DNA of 64,000 bases from an uncultured Bacteroides sp. (GCA_945833835.1 CAMAFR010000001.1:1-64000), one strand, 5' to 3'. Positions 52,589 to 61,239 are shown, counted from the stretch's first letter. Numbers and translations are program-made. The notes: generated by a model from the letters alone, not told the origin.

Positions 52589-52632
52589 TGACAAATATTT
52601 GTCATAGAGGTGACAGAAAACTGTCAAAACAG
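52589..52632. repeat. Two 22-bp units with TGAC-N8-GTCA palindromes
   Basis: TGACAAATATTTGTCA (52589-52604), a perfect 16-base palindrome, and TGACAGAAAACTGTCA (52611-52626), nearly perfect, start exactly 22 bases apart. TTACcttGTAA (52576-52586) lies just before. The region could serve as an operator upstream of lpxD, 136 bases from its start, or as a short array of the same kind as at 21627. Confidence 0.65.
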
Positions 52633-52708
52633 TGTGGAAGGTGGAGGAGGAATGGGCGGTTTTCGGGCCGACGGGGAAGGATGAAAATGCAAAGCAGGCC
52701 GGCAGGAA

Positions 52709-52891
52709 GAGGGTGTGTCAAAACAAAGTCAATCCGTCATCTTGTCTGTCATTCTGAGCGAAAGCGAAGAAACAACGTTCGGCGGCCCGAAGGGGAAAGC
52801 CAATCTGTTAGCGAAAAGTGGATGTTTTCAGATTCTTCACTCCATTCAGAATGACAATTCAATATGTACTGCTGAGTTTTGACACACCCTC
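52709..52891. mobile_element. MITE-like element with perfect 16-bp terminal inverted repeats
   Basis: GAGGGTGTGTCAAAAC (52709-52724) and its exact reverse complement (52876-52891) bound 183 bases without a coding frame. Inside, GTCATTCTGAGCGAAAGCGAAGAA-type sequence (52748-52771) faces an inverted partner ending CAGAATGAC (52833-52855). That inner repeat is of a kind seen in many bacterial genomes. Non-autonomous, transposase-mobilised origin is inferred from the ends; a target duplication is not clear (possibly AA). Confidence 0.7.
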
Positions 52892-53010
52892 AACGAAGCG
52901 GGGAGAAGACTGTCCGAGCACCCTTTTCGGGCTTTCCTTGTCGTTCGGCAGGACAAAAGGGCTGTTCTTTTCAGGTTCTCGGACGGTCTGGAGGGGGGGG
53001 AAGAAGGTGG

Positions 53011-53841
53011 TCAGATGAGGTGGTGAGCCTGGAGCTGGGCTTCCATCTGCTGCTGCACTTTCTGTGCTTCTTGGCCGGCCACGGCGGCAAACTGTTCGCT
53101 CTTGTCAGCGTAGATGATGGCACGGCTGGAGTTGACAATCAGACCGCATTGGTCCGTCATGCCGTATTGGCAGACCTCTTCCAGCGAACCACCTTGCGCG
53201 CCGATGCCCGGTACCAGCAGGAAATGGTCCGGAGCCACCCGACGGATATCCTCGAACATGCGGCCTTGTGTGGCGCCTACCACATACATCATCTGTCGGT
53301 CGTCGGCCCATTCCTGTGACTTGCGCAGCACTTTCTCGAACAGTCTTTCGCCTTCCGCATCGGTCGTCAGCTGGAAGTCGTGCGAGCCCTTGTTAGAGGT
53401 CAGTGCCAGCAGGATGACCCATTTCTCATCGTAGGTGAGGAACGGTGTCACGCTGTCTTCGCCCATATAGGGGGCCACTGTCACTGCGTCGACGTCCAGT
53501 TCGTAGAAGAAAGTACGGGCGTACATGGCCGACGTGTTGCCGATGTCGCCGCGTTTGGCGTCGGCAATGATGAACTGGTCGGGATAGTTCCACTTGAGGT
53601 AGTTCACGGTCTTCTCAAAGGCAGTCCAGCCCTTTACCCCCATGATTTCATAAAAAGCCAGGTTGGGCTTATAGGCAATGCAGTAAGGGGCGGTGGCGTC
53701 AATGATGGCCTTGTTGAAGGCGAAGAGGGGATCTTCTTCCTTCAGCAGGTGTTCCGGAATCTTCTTTATATCAGTGTCCAATCCTACGCAAAGAAATGAC
53801 TTTTTACGCTTGATGTTTTCAAATAATTCTTGCTTGTTCAT
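53011..53841 (-). CDS. pyrF: Orotidine-5'-phosphate decarboxylase
   Basis: PyrF makes UMP from orotidine 5'-phosphate in de novo pyrimidine synthesis. The 276-residue protein is the longer type 2 form, with [14 protein letters not shown] at the start, the catalytic Lys in [18 protein letters not shown] and the late phosphate-binding [11 protein letters not shown]. It is third in the run purM-prfA-pyrF, 35 bases after prfA. An extended stem-loop lies just beyond its stop. Confidence 0.95.
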   Translation of the reverse strand: MNKQELFENIKRKKSFLCVGLDTDIKKIPEHLLKEEDPLFAFNKAIIDATAPYCIAYKPNLAFYEIMGVKGWTAFEKTVNYLKWNYPDQFIIADAKRGDIGNTSAMYARTFFYELDVDAVTVAPYMGEDSVTPFLTYDEKWVILLALTSNKGSHDFQLTTDAEGERLFEKVLRKSQEWADDRQMMYVVGATQGRMFEDIRRVAPDHFLLVPGIGAQGGSLEEVCQYGMTDQCGLIVNSSRAIIYADKSEQFAAVAGQEAQKVQQQMEAQLQAHHLI

Positions 53842-53876
53842 CTTTCTTGTTGTTTTATGAGTTCGATTTTAGGTTG

Positions 53877-54983
53877 TTACAGTTCACTCTCTTTCAGTCG
53901 TTCCGCATTTTCGGCCACAATCAGGTGGTCAATGCAGTCTTGTATATCGCCGTCCATAAACGCCGCCAGGTTGTAGATGGTGTAGTTGATGCGGTGGTCG
54001 GTGATGCGTCCCTGTGGGTAATTGTAGGTGCGTATCTTGGCCGATCGGTCGCCCGTCGATACCATCGTCTTCCGCTTGCTGGCAATGTCGTCGATGTACT
54101 TCTGGTGCTCCTTGTCATAGATAAAGGTACGCAGGCGCGAGAGGGCCCGTTCCTTGTTCTTGGGCTGGTCGCGCGTTTCAGTGCATTCTATCAGGATTTC
54201 CTCCACGATGCCGGTGTTCGGGTTTTTCCAGTTGTAGCGCAGCCGTACGCCCGATTCCACCTTGTTGACGTTCTGTCCGCCGGCACCGCCGCTCCGGAAC
54301 GTGTCCCACTTGATTTCGCCTTCATTGATTTCTACGTCAAAGGGCTCTGCTTCGGGCAGTACGGCGACCGATGCGGCCGAGGTATGTACACGTCCCTGTG
54401 TCTCGGTGGCCGGTACGCGCTGCACCCGGTGTACGCCTGATTCGTATTTCAGGGTGCCATAGACCTTGTTGCCCGTGACGGAGCAGATGATTTCCTTGAA
54501 ACCTCCGGCAGCTCCTTCATTGGCGCTCGATACCTCCAGCTTCCAGCCTTTCGACTCGCAGTACTTGCCGTACATTCGGAACAGGTCACCGGCGAAGATG
54601 GCTGCCTCATCGCCTCCCGTTCCTCCTCGTATTTCCAGAATGGCGTTGCGGTCGTCCTGCGGGTCGGCAGGAATCAGCAGCAGCTTGATGGCTTCCTCCA
54701 GCTCGGGCAGGCGTGCCTCGCAGGCCGCTGCCTCCTCGCGGGCCATTTCCTTCATCTCGGGGTCGTTCTCGCCCATCATGGCCTTGGCCTCCTCCAGTCC
54801 GTTCAGGCATTGCAGGTATTCCTTGCGGGCCTTCATCAGGTCGCCCAGTTCCTTGTATTCCTTGGTCAGCTTGACATACCGTTTCTGATCGGCAATGACA
54901 GCAGGGTCGGTGATAAGGGTCGACACTTCCTCGAACCTTGCCACCAGCCCGTCCAGTTTCTCTAATAACGTGTTTTCCGCCAT
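53877..54983 (-). CDS. prfA: Peptide chain release factor 1
   Basis: RF1 ends translation at UAA and UAG. The 368-residue protein has the stop codon-reading PAT motif in VPATETQGRVHTS and the catalytic GGQ in RSGGAGGQNVNKVES, with N-terminal helical domain 1 (about 1-110). PAT rather than SPF marks RF1, not RF2. I start at 54983 (MAENTLLEKLDGL); the long upstream extension overlaps purM. It is 17 bases after purM. No frameshift is present in this gene, as expected for prfA. Confidence 0.97.
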   Translation of the reverse strand: MAENTLLEKLDGLVARFEEVSTLITDPAVIADQKRYVKLTKEYKELGDLMKARKEYLQCLNGLEEAKAMMGENDPEMKEMAREEAAACEARLPELEEAIKLLLIPADPQDDRNAILEIRGGTGGDEAAIFAGDLFRMYGKYCESKGWKLEVSSANEGAAGGFKEIICSVTGNKVYGTLKYESGVHRVQRVPATETQGRVHTSAASVAVLPEAEPFDVEINEGEIKWDTFRSGGAGGQNVNKVESGVRLRYNWKNPNTGIVEEILIECTETRDQPKNKERALSRLRTFIYDKEHQKYIDDIASKRKTMVSTGDRSAKIRTYNYPQGRITDHRINYTIYNLAAFMDGDIQDCIDHLIVAENAERLKESEL

Positions 54984-55000
54984 GTGCAACCAAGGATAAA

Positions 55001-56170
55001 TCAGTAGGTGAACTCGCCGAACTCCGACCGGATGATGAGTTCCTTGTGGTCGCTTTCCTCGATACGTCCTATCACCTGTGCGTCGATGTTGAAGCTCTTC
55101 GAGATGGCAATGACCTCTTCGGCATATTCGGGAGAGAGATAGACCTCCAGGCGGTGGCCCATGTTGAAGACCTTGTACATCTCGTCCCACTCGGTGCCGC
55201 TTTGCTCCTTGATGGTGCGGAACAAGGGGGGAACCGGGAAAAGATGGTCTTTGACCACCCGGCAGTTGTCGCCCACGAAATGCAGCACTTTGGTCTGTGC
55301 CCCGCCCGAGCAGTGCACCATGCCGTGTATCTGTGGACGCAGGGCGTCCAGCAGTTTCTTGACCACCGGAGCATAGGTGCGGGTGGGCGACAGCACCAGT
55401 TTGCCGGCATCAATCGGGCTGCCATCTACGCTGTCGGTCAGTCGCAGGCCGCCGCTGTACACCAGTTCGGCGGGTACGCCGTGGTCATAGCTTTCGGGAT
55501 ATTTCTCGGCCAGGTATTTGGAGAACACGTCATGACGTGCACTGGTCAGGCCGTTGCTGCCCATTCCGCCGTTGTATTCCTTTTCGTAAGTGGCCTGTCC
55601 GTAGGAAGCCAGGCCCACAATGACATCTCCCGGACGTATGTTGGCGTTGTTGATGACGTCGCTCCGTTTCATGCGGCAGGTCACGGTAGAGTCGACAATG
55701 ATGGTCCGGACCAGGTCGCCTACGTCGGCGGTCTCTCCACCGGTGGCATATACGCCGACTCCCATCTCACGCAGTTCTGCCAGCAGTTCGTCCGTACCGT
55801 TGATGATGGCAGAGATGACTTCGCCCGGCACCAACAGTTTGTTGCGGCCGATGGTAGAGGAGACCAGGATGTTGTCAACGGCACCCACGCACAGCAGGTC
55901 GTCGATGTTCATAATCAAGGCATCTTGTGCGATTCCTTTCCATACAGACAGGTCGCCCGTCTCTTTCCAGTAAAGGTAGGCCAGTGACGATTTGGTACCG
56001 GCGCCGTCGGCATGCATGATGTTGCAGTATTCGGGGTCGCCGCCCAGAATATCTGGGATAATCTTGCAGAAGGCCTGGGGGAAAATGCCTTTGTCGATGT
56101 TCTTGATAGCGTTATGCACATCTTCTTTGGAGGCGGAAACGCCGCGTTGCATATATCGTTGGTTACTCAT
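55001..56170 (-). CDS. purM: Phosphoribosylformylglycinamidine cyclo-ligase (AIR synthetase)
   Basis: PurM closes the imidazole ring in purine synthesis with ATP. The 389-residue protein has the family's ATP-grasp-like AIRS domains with HADGAGTKSSLAYLYW, DALIMNIDDLLCVGA, ATGGETADVGDLVRTI and GDVIVGLASYGQATYEKEYNGGMGSNGLTSARH in parts. It is longer than the E. coli protein, as usual for the Bacteroidota form. It heads the purM-prfA-pyrF run, with a -7 box at 56214-56221. Confidence 0.93.
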   Translation of the reverse strand: MSNQRYMQRGVSASKEDVHNAIKNIDKGIFPQAFCKIIPDILGGDPEYCNIMHADGAGTKSSLAYLYWKETGDLSVWKGIAQDALIMNIDDLLCVGAVDNILVSSTIGRNKLLVPGEVISAIINGTDELLAELREMGVGVYATGGETADVGDLVRTIIVDSTVTCRMKRSDVINNANIRPGDVIVGLASYGQATYEKEYNGGMGSNGLTSARHDVFSKYLAEKYPESYDHGVPAELVYSGGLRLTDSVDGSPIDAGKLVLSPTRTYAPVVKKLLDALRPQIHGMVHCSGGAQTKVLHFVGDNCRVVKDHLFPVPPLFRTIKEQSGTEWDEMYKVFNMGHRLEVYLSPEYAEEVIAISKSFNIDAQVIGRIEESDHKELIIRSEFGEFTY

Positions 56171-56213
56171 AAGATAGTAGATTATAATTATATTCTTTTT
56201 CTCTAATAATGTG

Positions 56214-56221
56214 CAAAAGTA
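56214..56221 (-). promoter_or_regulatory. -7 box (TACTTTTG) for purM
   Basis: TACTTTTG on the minus strand fits TAnnTTTG, 44 bases upstream of the purM ATG. Confidence 0.5.
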
Positions 56222-56258
56222 GCGAATGTTTTGCGGAAAACCATCATGTTTCCTGATT

Positions 56259-57929
56259 TTATCGTAGGATAGTACCGAGAAGGTGGATCTTTCCGTCAGA
56301 GGTCTTCAGACTGACACGGTAGAAGCCTGTTCCCAGCTTTTCGAAGGGGGCGGTGTCATTGGTCAGCCGCAGGATTTCCTTTCCGGTCAGGTCGGCGATG
56401 ATGAGGGTACCTCCTTCTGGAATAGAGGGCAGTTGCTGCAACACTTCGGGCTGGAGATCTGTCGGTGCGTTGAGGGCCAGCGGCTGGCTTTCGTTGCCGT
56501 AGCGGTCTACAGCGGTCACGGCCCAATAGATTTTCTGTAGCCAGGGGGCGGAGGGCCGGTAGGTGAAACAGGTGTCGGCCACCCGCGCTTCGACCAGGGT
56601 GGATGCCTGCTCTGTGTCTACGGGATAGCTGTTCGAGGCATAGATGCGGTAATACACGCTGAAGGGGATGGAGTTGTCCGTGGAGGCGTTCCAGCCCAGT
56701 TGTGTGACCCCGTCCTCAAAGCGCAAAGTCGGGCCGGTGGGCACTGTCGGCGGAATGCTGTCTTGCCAGGTCATGGCCGGCCACACAGCGGGTGCCGTAT
56801 AGAACTCGTCCTTGATTTCATCCATCAGTCCCTGGGTGTTGTCCATCAGGAACCGGTTCCGGAAATAGGCTTGCCCGTCGGCTTGGATGCTGCGCAGGAA
56901 GTAGAGTTGACGCACCACTTCATCCAGCTTCCATTTCCCTTCGCTCGGGTGGAGGAAATAGATGCCGAGTCCCGGCACTATCCAGCGGTGGTTGTCGTGC
57001 TCTTTCCAGTCGATGGCGAAGGGGTAGAAGTGGTTGCCTTGGAAGTACATCATCGGGAACAAGGCATCGTGGATGCCCTGCTGTATCCATAGCTGGGCAT
57101 CTTGGAAGACAATGTCGTAAGCGTTCCAGCCTTTGGAGGTGTAGCGTCGGGTGTCGTTGTATTTGCCTACGGGTGAGCTGCTGACCTTCACCCAGGGCTT
57201 CAGCCGCTTGATGTCGGTATAGAGCCGTCGGACGATGCGGGTGATGTTGTTGCGTCGCCAGTCCTTCCAGTCCTGTTGCTGGCCATACCGCCGGTAGGTG
57301 TCTTTGTCGGGGAATTTCGGCGAGTGTTCGGGGTAGCGGATATAGTCGAAATGGATGCCGTCTACGTCATAGCGCGAGACGATTTCTGTCACGATGCCCG
57401 ACAGGTAATCGGCCGTACCGGGCTGTCCTGGATCAAGGTACCACACATTGTGGTATTTCTTGCACAGCTTGGGATGCTGGCGGACGACGTTCTTGGTCCC
57501 TAAAGTGCGTATCTGCCGTTCGTTGCCGACGGGGATGGTGACTACCCAGGCGTGCAGTTCCATGCCCCGTTTGTGGCATTCTTCGATGGCGAAGGCCAGC
57601 GGGTCGTATCCGGGGTCCTGTCCGGCATGTCCGGTGAACGCCTCGGTGAACGCCTCGTATTTCGACGGGTAAGCCACGTCCCCCCTGATGCGTGCCTGGT
57701 AGAGCACGGTGTTGAAATGGGCTTCTTTCAGCCGGTCAAGCAGGTCGCACAGCTCCTGTTGCTGTTTCAACCGCCGTTGCGGGGTGTTGGCCTTCGTGGT
57801 CGGCCAGTCCAGTCCGCCCAGTGTCGTCAGCCAGGTGGCCCTGATTTCGTGCTTGGGTTGGGCCTTCAGGGGGAGGACGGCGGTGCTTACGGATAAAAAT
57901 ACAAGAAGAAAAATACGTAAAGTGTTCAT
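56259..57929 (-). CDS. Exported GHL10-type glycosyl hydrolase (PF02638)
   Basis: A 556-residue secreted protein. After a signal peptide (MNTLRIFLLVFLSVSTAVLPLKAQ in parts) comes the GHL10 TIM barrel (about 28-390): EIRATWLTTLGGLDWP, HFDYIRYPEHSPKFPD and DAQLWIQQGIHDALFPMMYF. A fibronectin III-like region (about 405-500) follows. The last 50 residues (LIIADLTGKEILRL, LGTGFYRVSLKTSDGK) recall a type IX sorting domain but lack its first strand. Relatives act on peptidoglycan-like or unknown glycans. It is divergent from cstA. Confidence 0.85.
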   Translation of the reverse strand: MNTLRIFLLVFLSVSTAVLPLKAQPKHEIRATWLTTLGGLDWPTTKANTPQRRLKQQQELCDLLDRLKEAHFNTVLYQARIRGDVAYPSKYEAFTEAFTGHAGQDPGYDPLAFAIEECHKRGMELHAWVVTIPVGNERQIRTLGTKNVVRQHPKLCKKYHNVWYLDPGQPGTADYLSGIVTEIVSRYDVDGIHFDYIRYPEHSPKFPDKDTYRRYGQQQDWKDWRRNNITRIVRRLYTDIKRLKPWVKVSSSPVGKYNDTRRYTSKGWNAYDIVFQDAQLWIQQGIHDALFPMMYFQGNHFYPFAIDWKEHDNHRWIVPGLGIYFLHPSEGKWKLDEVVRQLYFLRSIQADGQAYFRNRFLMDNTQGLMDEIKDEFYTAPAVWPAMTWQDSIPPTVPTGPTLRFEDGVTQLGWNASTDNSIPFSVYYRIYASNSYPVDTEQASTLVEARVADTCFTYRPSAPWLQKIYWAVTAVDRYGNESQPLALNAPTDLQPEVLQQLPSIPEGGTLIIADLTGKEILRLTNDTAPFEKLGTGFYRVSLKTSDGKIHLLGTILR

Positions 57930-57951
57930 TATGTCCTAATTTTTGTGGTGC

Positions 57952-57959
57952 AAAGATAG
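57952..57959 (-). promoter_or_regulatory. -7 box (TATCTTTG) for the GHL10 gene
   Basis: TATCTTTG on the minus strand fits TAnnTTTG, 23 bases upstream of the ATG. It lies back to back with the cstA box. Confidence 0.5.
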
Positions 57960-57980
57960 AAAGTATTCTTAATAATGGTT

Positions 57981-57988
57981 ACTTTTGC
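57981..57988 (+). promoter_or_regulatory. -7 box (TACTTTTG) for cstA
   Basis: TACTTTTG fits TAnnTTTG, 32 bases before the cstA ATG. It lies only 21 bases from the opposite -7 box of the GHL10 gene. Confidence 0.5.
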
Positions 57989-58020
57989 AGCCGATTCTAC
58001 TTAACAAACATAATTTCTGT

Positions 58021-59469
58021 ATGGTAACATTTACGATTGCATTACTGGTCCTTGTGGCCGGCTACTGGCTGTACGGCAGTTATATAGACCGCCTGTTCGG
58101 TCCTGACCCTTTGCGCAAGACCCCTGCGCTGGCGATGGCGGACGGGGTGGACTATCTTCCGCTGCCTACCTGGAAAGTCTATATGATTCAGTTCTTGAAT
58201 ATTGCCGGATTGGGCCCGATTTTCGGTGCCATTATGGGTGCCCAGTTTGGTACGGCCTCTTATCTGTGGATTGTGTTCGGTACGTTGTTTGCCGGGGCGG
58301 TACACGATTTCCTGTCGGGCACGTTGTCCTTGCGCCATGCTGGCGAGAGCCTGCCTCAGCTCATAGGCCGCTATCTGGGTCCCCGCACCCAGCGTTTTGC
58401 CTGTGCCTTTACGGTTCTGCTGATGATTCTGGTAGGGGCAGTGTTCGTGTCCGGTCCGGCGGAACTGTTGGCCGGTATGACGCCCGATTCACTGGACGTT
58501 TATTTCTGGGTGGCCGTCATCTTCCTCTATTATATACTGGCTACGTTGTTGCCGATTGACAAGATTATCGGCCGCATCTATCCGCTGTTTGCCATTGCCC
58601 TGCTGTTCATGGCCGTCGGGGTGCTGGTGATGCTGTATGTCAAACAGCCTGACCTGCCGGAGATGTGGAACGGCTTCGGCACCAAATACGAGTCGAATCC
58701 CATTTTCCCGATGATGTTCATCTCCATTGCCTGTGGTGCCATCAGTGGTTTCCACGCCACCCAATCGCCGATGATGGCCCGTTGCATCACCAACGAAAAG
58801 CATTGTCGTCCGGTGTTTTATGGTGCCATGGTGACAGAAGGTATCGTGGCGTTGATATGGGCGGCTGCCGCCACCTGTTTCTTCCATGACAACGGCATTG
58901 TCGACCAGACGACAGGCATCGCCTATTCGGGCGCGAAGGTCGCTACGGAGATTTCCCACCAATGGCTGGGCACGGTAGGAGGCTTCCTGGCCATCCTGGG
59001 CATTGTGGCGGCTCCCATTACCAGTGGCGATACGGCACTGCGTTCGGCCCGTCTGATTTTGGCCGATTTCCTGCATTGGGAGCAGCACAGCATCCGCCGG
59101 AGGCTGATTATCTGTGTGCCGGTCTTTCTGATCACCATCGCTGTCTTGCTGTACAGTTTTGGCGATGCGCAGGGCTTTAAGATCATCTGGCGTTATTTTG
59201 CCTGGTGTAACCAGACGTTGTCGGTCTTCACCTTGTGGGCACTGACCGTGTGGTTAGTGAAGGTACGCAAGAACTATTGGGTGACCTTGCTGCCCGCGTT
59301 GTTCATGACGACGGTGTGCTTCACGTATATCTTCATTGCGCCCGAGGGGCTGGCCTTGCCTGCCGGGTGGGCTGGTGTGTTGGGCGGCGTAGCATTGGCA
59401 GCGGCTGCCGGTGGCTTTTTCGTATGGTTCAGAAAATTTAGAAGCGTATGTGGAAAAAAGGATTGTTGA
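58021..59469 (+). CDS. cstA: Carbon starvation protein CstA family (peptide/pyruvate transporter)
   Basis: An inner-membrane protein of 482 residues with about 13-14 helices. It begins MVTFTIALLVLVAGYWLYGSYIDRLFGPD and carries the CstA signatures QFLNIAGLGPIFGAIMGAQFG, GAVHDFLSGTLSLRHAGESLP and GAISGFHATQSPMMARCI. It is the short form, about 200 residues less than E. coli CstA. Relatives take up pyruvate or peptides and are induced in carbon starvation. The start at 58021 follows the -7 box. The next gene begins inside it, overlapping by 22 bases. Confidence 0.93.
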   Translation: MVTFTIALLVLVAGYWLYGSYIDRLFGPDPLRKTPALAMADGVDYLPLPTWKVYMIQFLNIAGLGPIFGAIMGAQFGTASYLWIVFGTLFAGAVHDFLSGTLSLRHAGESLPQLIGRYLGPRTQRFACAFTVLLMILVGAVFVSGPAELLAGMTPDSLDVYFWVAVIFLYYILATLLPIDKIIGRIYPLFAIALLFMAVGVLVMLYVKQPDLPEMWNGFGTKYESNPIFPMMFISIACGAISGFHATQSPMMARCITNEKHCRPVFYGAMVTEGIVALIWAAAATCFFHDNGIVDQTTGIAYSGAKVATEISHQWLGTVGGFLAILGIVAAPITSGDTALRSARLILADFLHWEQHSIRRRLIICVPVFLITIAVLLYSFGDAQGFKIIWRYFAWCNQTLSVFTLWALTVWLVKVRKNYWVTLLPALFMTTVCFTYIFIAPEGLALPAGWAGVLGGVALAAAAGGFFVWFRKFRSVCGKKDC

Positions 59470-59939
59470 TGGTGCTGTTGCTGCTGGTCGGCAGTCAGGC
59501 CCGTGCACAGTTTGAGCAGAATAAATGGTATTTGAACGCGTCGCTGACGGGGCTCGACTTGTCGCACAGCAAGTATGAGGGAACCAACTTCGGTTTCAGC
59601 GTCAGTGGCGGCCCTTTTGTAGCGGACAATGTGGCGGTATTGCTCCATTTCCGGGGTAATTATTTAGAGAACGGCACGGATCAGACATCGGTGGGGGCGG
59701 GTGTCCGCTATTATTTTGCCAACTGCGGCGTGTACGGTGGGCTGGCTTTTGCCTACAAGCATTTGTCGAACGGCGTGCTGAAGAAAGACTTGGTCTGTAT
59801 GACTCCCGAGGTAGGCTATGCCTTCTTCTTGAACCGTTCGCTGACCATTGAACCGGCGGTTTATTATGACCTTAGTTTCAAGAATTTCTCTGATTACAGC
59901 AAACTGGGATTCAAGATAGGCTTTGGCTTTTATTTTTAA
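59448..59939 (+). CDS. Outer-membrane beta-barrel protein, small
   Basis: A 163-residue exported protein with a signal peptide (MWKKGLLMVLLLLVGSQARAQ). The mature chain is made of short amphipathic strands with alternating hydrophobic residues (KWYLNASLTGLDLSH, VGAGVRYYFANCGVYGGLAFAYK) and ends with an aromatic residue in GFKIGFGFYF, as in outer-membrane barrels of about eight strands. It overlaps cstA by 22 bases and the porin gene by one base (TAATG), so all three are probably coupled. Its precise role is unknown. Confidence 0.82.
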   Translation: MWKKGLLMVLLLLVGSQARAQFEQNKWYLNASLTGLDLSHSKYEGTNFGFSVSGGPFVADNVAVLLHFRGNYLENGTDQTSVGAGVRYYFANCGVYGGLAFAYKHLSNGVLKKDLVCMTPEVGYAFFLNRSLTIEPAVYYDLSFKNFSDYSKLGFKIGFGFYF

Positions 59940-61219
59940 TGAAAAAACACACAATATCCATGAAGAAGATTTATGTAGCATTGGCTGCGCTGCTGGCTCT
60001 CCCGTCGGTGTCGCTGGCCCAAAAGAAAGGATTTGATTATAAGTTTTACGGACAGGTGCGTACGGATTTGTTCTACAACAGCCGCAGCAACTCCGAAACG
60101 GTAGACGGGCTCTTCTACATGTTCCCGCTCGACAAGAGTCTGGACCCGAAGGGCGAAGACCTGAATGATGCCGCCAACGGCAGTTTTTATACGCTCTACA
60201 GCCGTGTGGGCGTGGATGTCACCGGTCCGATGTTGGGCGGTAAAGTCAAGACCTCGGCTAAAATCGAAGCCGACTTCCGGGGGTCGGGGACGACGTTTTC
60301 CGTCTTCCGCCTGCGTCACGCCTATCTGAAACTGGATTTTCAGAAAGGACATTCGTTGCTGATGGGACAGACCTGGCATCCGCTGTACGGGGATGTGTCA
60401 CCGCAGATCCTGAACCTGAATATGGGGGCTCCCTATCAGCCGTTCGGACGTGCTCCCCAGATTCGTTACCGTTTCTCACACCGGCATTTCCTGCTCACTA
60501 CCGCCTTGCTGTGGCAGTCGCAGTACCTGTCGGTAGGTCCGAAAGACAATGTCGTGGGCACTACGGCCACGCAGAAAAGCCAGGCATTCATCAAGAACGG
60601 ACTGATACCGGAAGTGTATTTCGGATTGGATTACAAGGATGCCTCTTTCCAAGGAGGCGCTGGGGTGCACGTCAGCTCCATTGCTCCCCGCACCCAGTCG
60701 GTGGCCCAAGACGGCAAGACGTATAAGGTGACCGAACGTGTGACAGGAGTCTCGGCCGAAGCCCATTTCAAGTACACCGACCGTGACTGGTACGTGGCCG
60801 GAAGAACCGTGCTGGGCACCAACCTCTCGCAGACCAGCACCATCGGTGGCTATGGCATCCGTACAGGGCTGACCGATGAACAGACGGGCGAACAGCAGTA
60901 TGCCCCGCTGCGTGTCTCCAGCACATGGCTGAATGTGGCTTATGGCGGCAAGTGGCGTCCGGCCGTGTTTGTAGGGTATCTCAAGAACCTCGGGGCTACG
61001 CACGAGGTCAGCGGGGTATTGGCTACCGGGGCGAATGTCGACCAGTTGGCGACCGCTTCTGCCGAACTGACGTACAATCTTCCCAACTGGAAGTTCGGGG
61101 CGGAGTACTCGTTCTGCAATGCCTGGTATGGCGATCAGTTCGACAGCAAGCACAAGGCGACCGACAATCATTCGGTCCATAATCACCGTTTGGTGGTGAC
61201 CGCCATGTTCATGTTCTAA
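59939..61219 (+). CDS. Porin-like outer-membrane protein
   Basis: A 426-residue exported beta-barrel protein. After a signal peptide (MKKIYVALAALLALPSVSLAQ, reached from either ATG 59939 or the ATG at 59960) come regularly alternating strands with YGQVRTDLFYNSRS, KTSAKIEADFRGSGTTFSVFRLRHAYLKLDF in parts and a terminal aromatic residue in VVTAMFMF. The pattern matches Bacteroidota porins of the outer membrane; substrate is unknown. With cstA it may bring a substrate through outer and inner membranes, which is inference. A terminator-like stem lies at 61240-61292. Confidence 0.85.
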   Translation: MKKHTISMKKIYVALAALLALPSVSLAQKKGFDYKFYGQVRTDLFYNSRSNSETVDGLFYMFPLDKSLDPKGEDLNDAANGSFYTLYSRVGVDVTGPMLGGKVKTSAKIEADFRGSGTTFSVFRLRHAYLKLDFQKGHSLLMGQTWHPLYGDVSPQILNLNMGAPYQPFGRAPQIRYRFSHRHFLLTTALLWQSQYLSVGPKDNVVGTTATQKSQAFIKNGLIPEVYFGLDYKDASFQGGAGVHVSSIAPRTQSVAQDGKTYKVTERVTGVSAEAHFKYTDRDWYVAGRTVLGTNLSQTSTIGGYGIRTGLTDEQTGEQQYAPLRVSSTWLNVAYGGKWRPAVFVGYLKNLGATHEVSGVLATGANVDQLATASAELTYNLPNWKFGAEYSFCNAWYGDQFDSKHKATDNHSVHNHRLVVTAMFMF

Positions 61220-61239
61220 CAAGGTACAGGCTCTCCTCT

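Larger units (their letters stand above)
52454..53010. other. 557-base non-coding region with palindromes and a MITE-like element
   Basis: No gene is supported between lpxD and pyrF. In order it holds the lpxD leader, two palindromic 22-bp units (52589-52632), a purine-rich stretch (52633-52708), a MITE-like element (52709-52891) and an imperfect stem of about 79 bases (ACTGTCCGAG at 52909-52918 with CTCGGACGGT at 52978-52987) just after the pyrF stop on the minus strand. Short open frames in the region are artefacts. Confidence 0.75.

Noticed and set aside
52818..53319. Short plus-strand open frames (52818-53018, 52879-53319) in the space between lpxD and pyrF
   Set aside because: They cross the MITE-like end and the opposite strand of pyrF, and encode no recognisable protein.
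53877..55190. 437-residue extended start for prfA
   Set aside because: The extra residues read through purM coding sequence; RF1 proteins start at MAENTLL-type sequence (54983).
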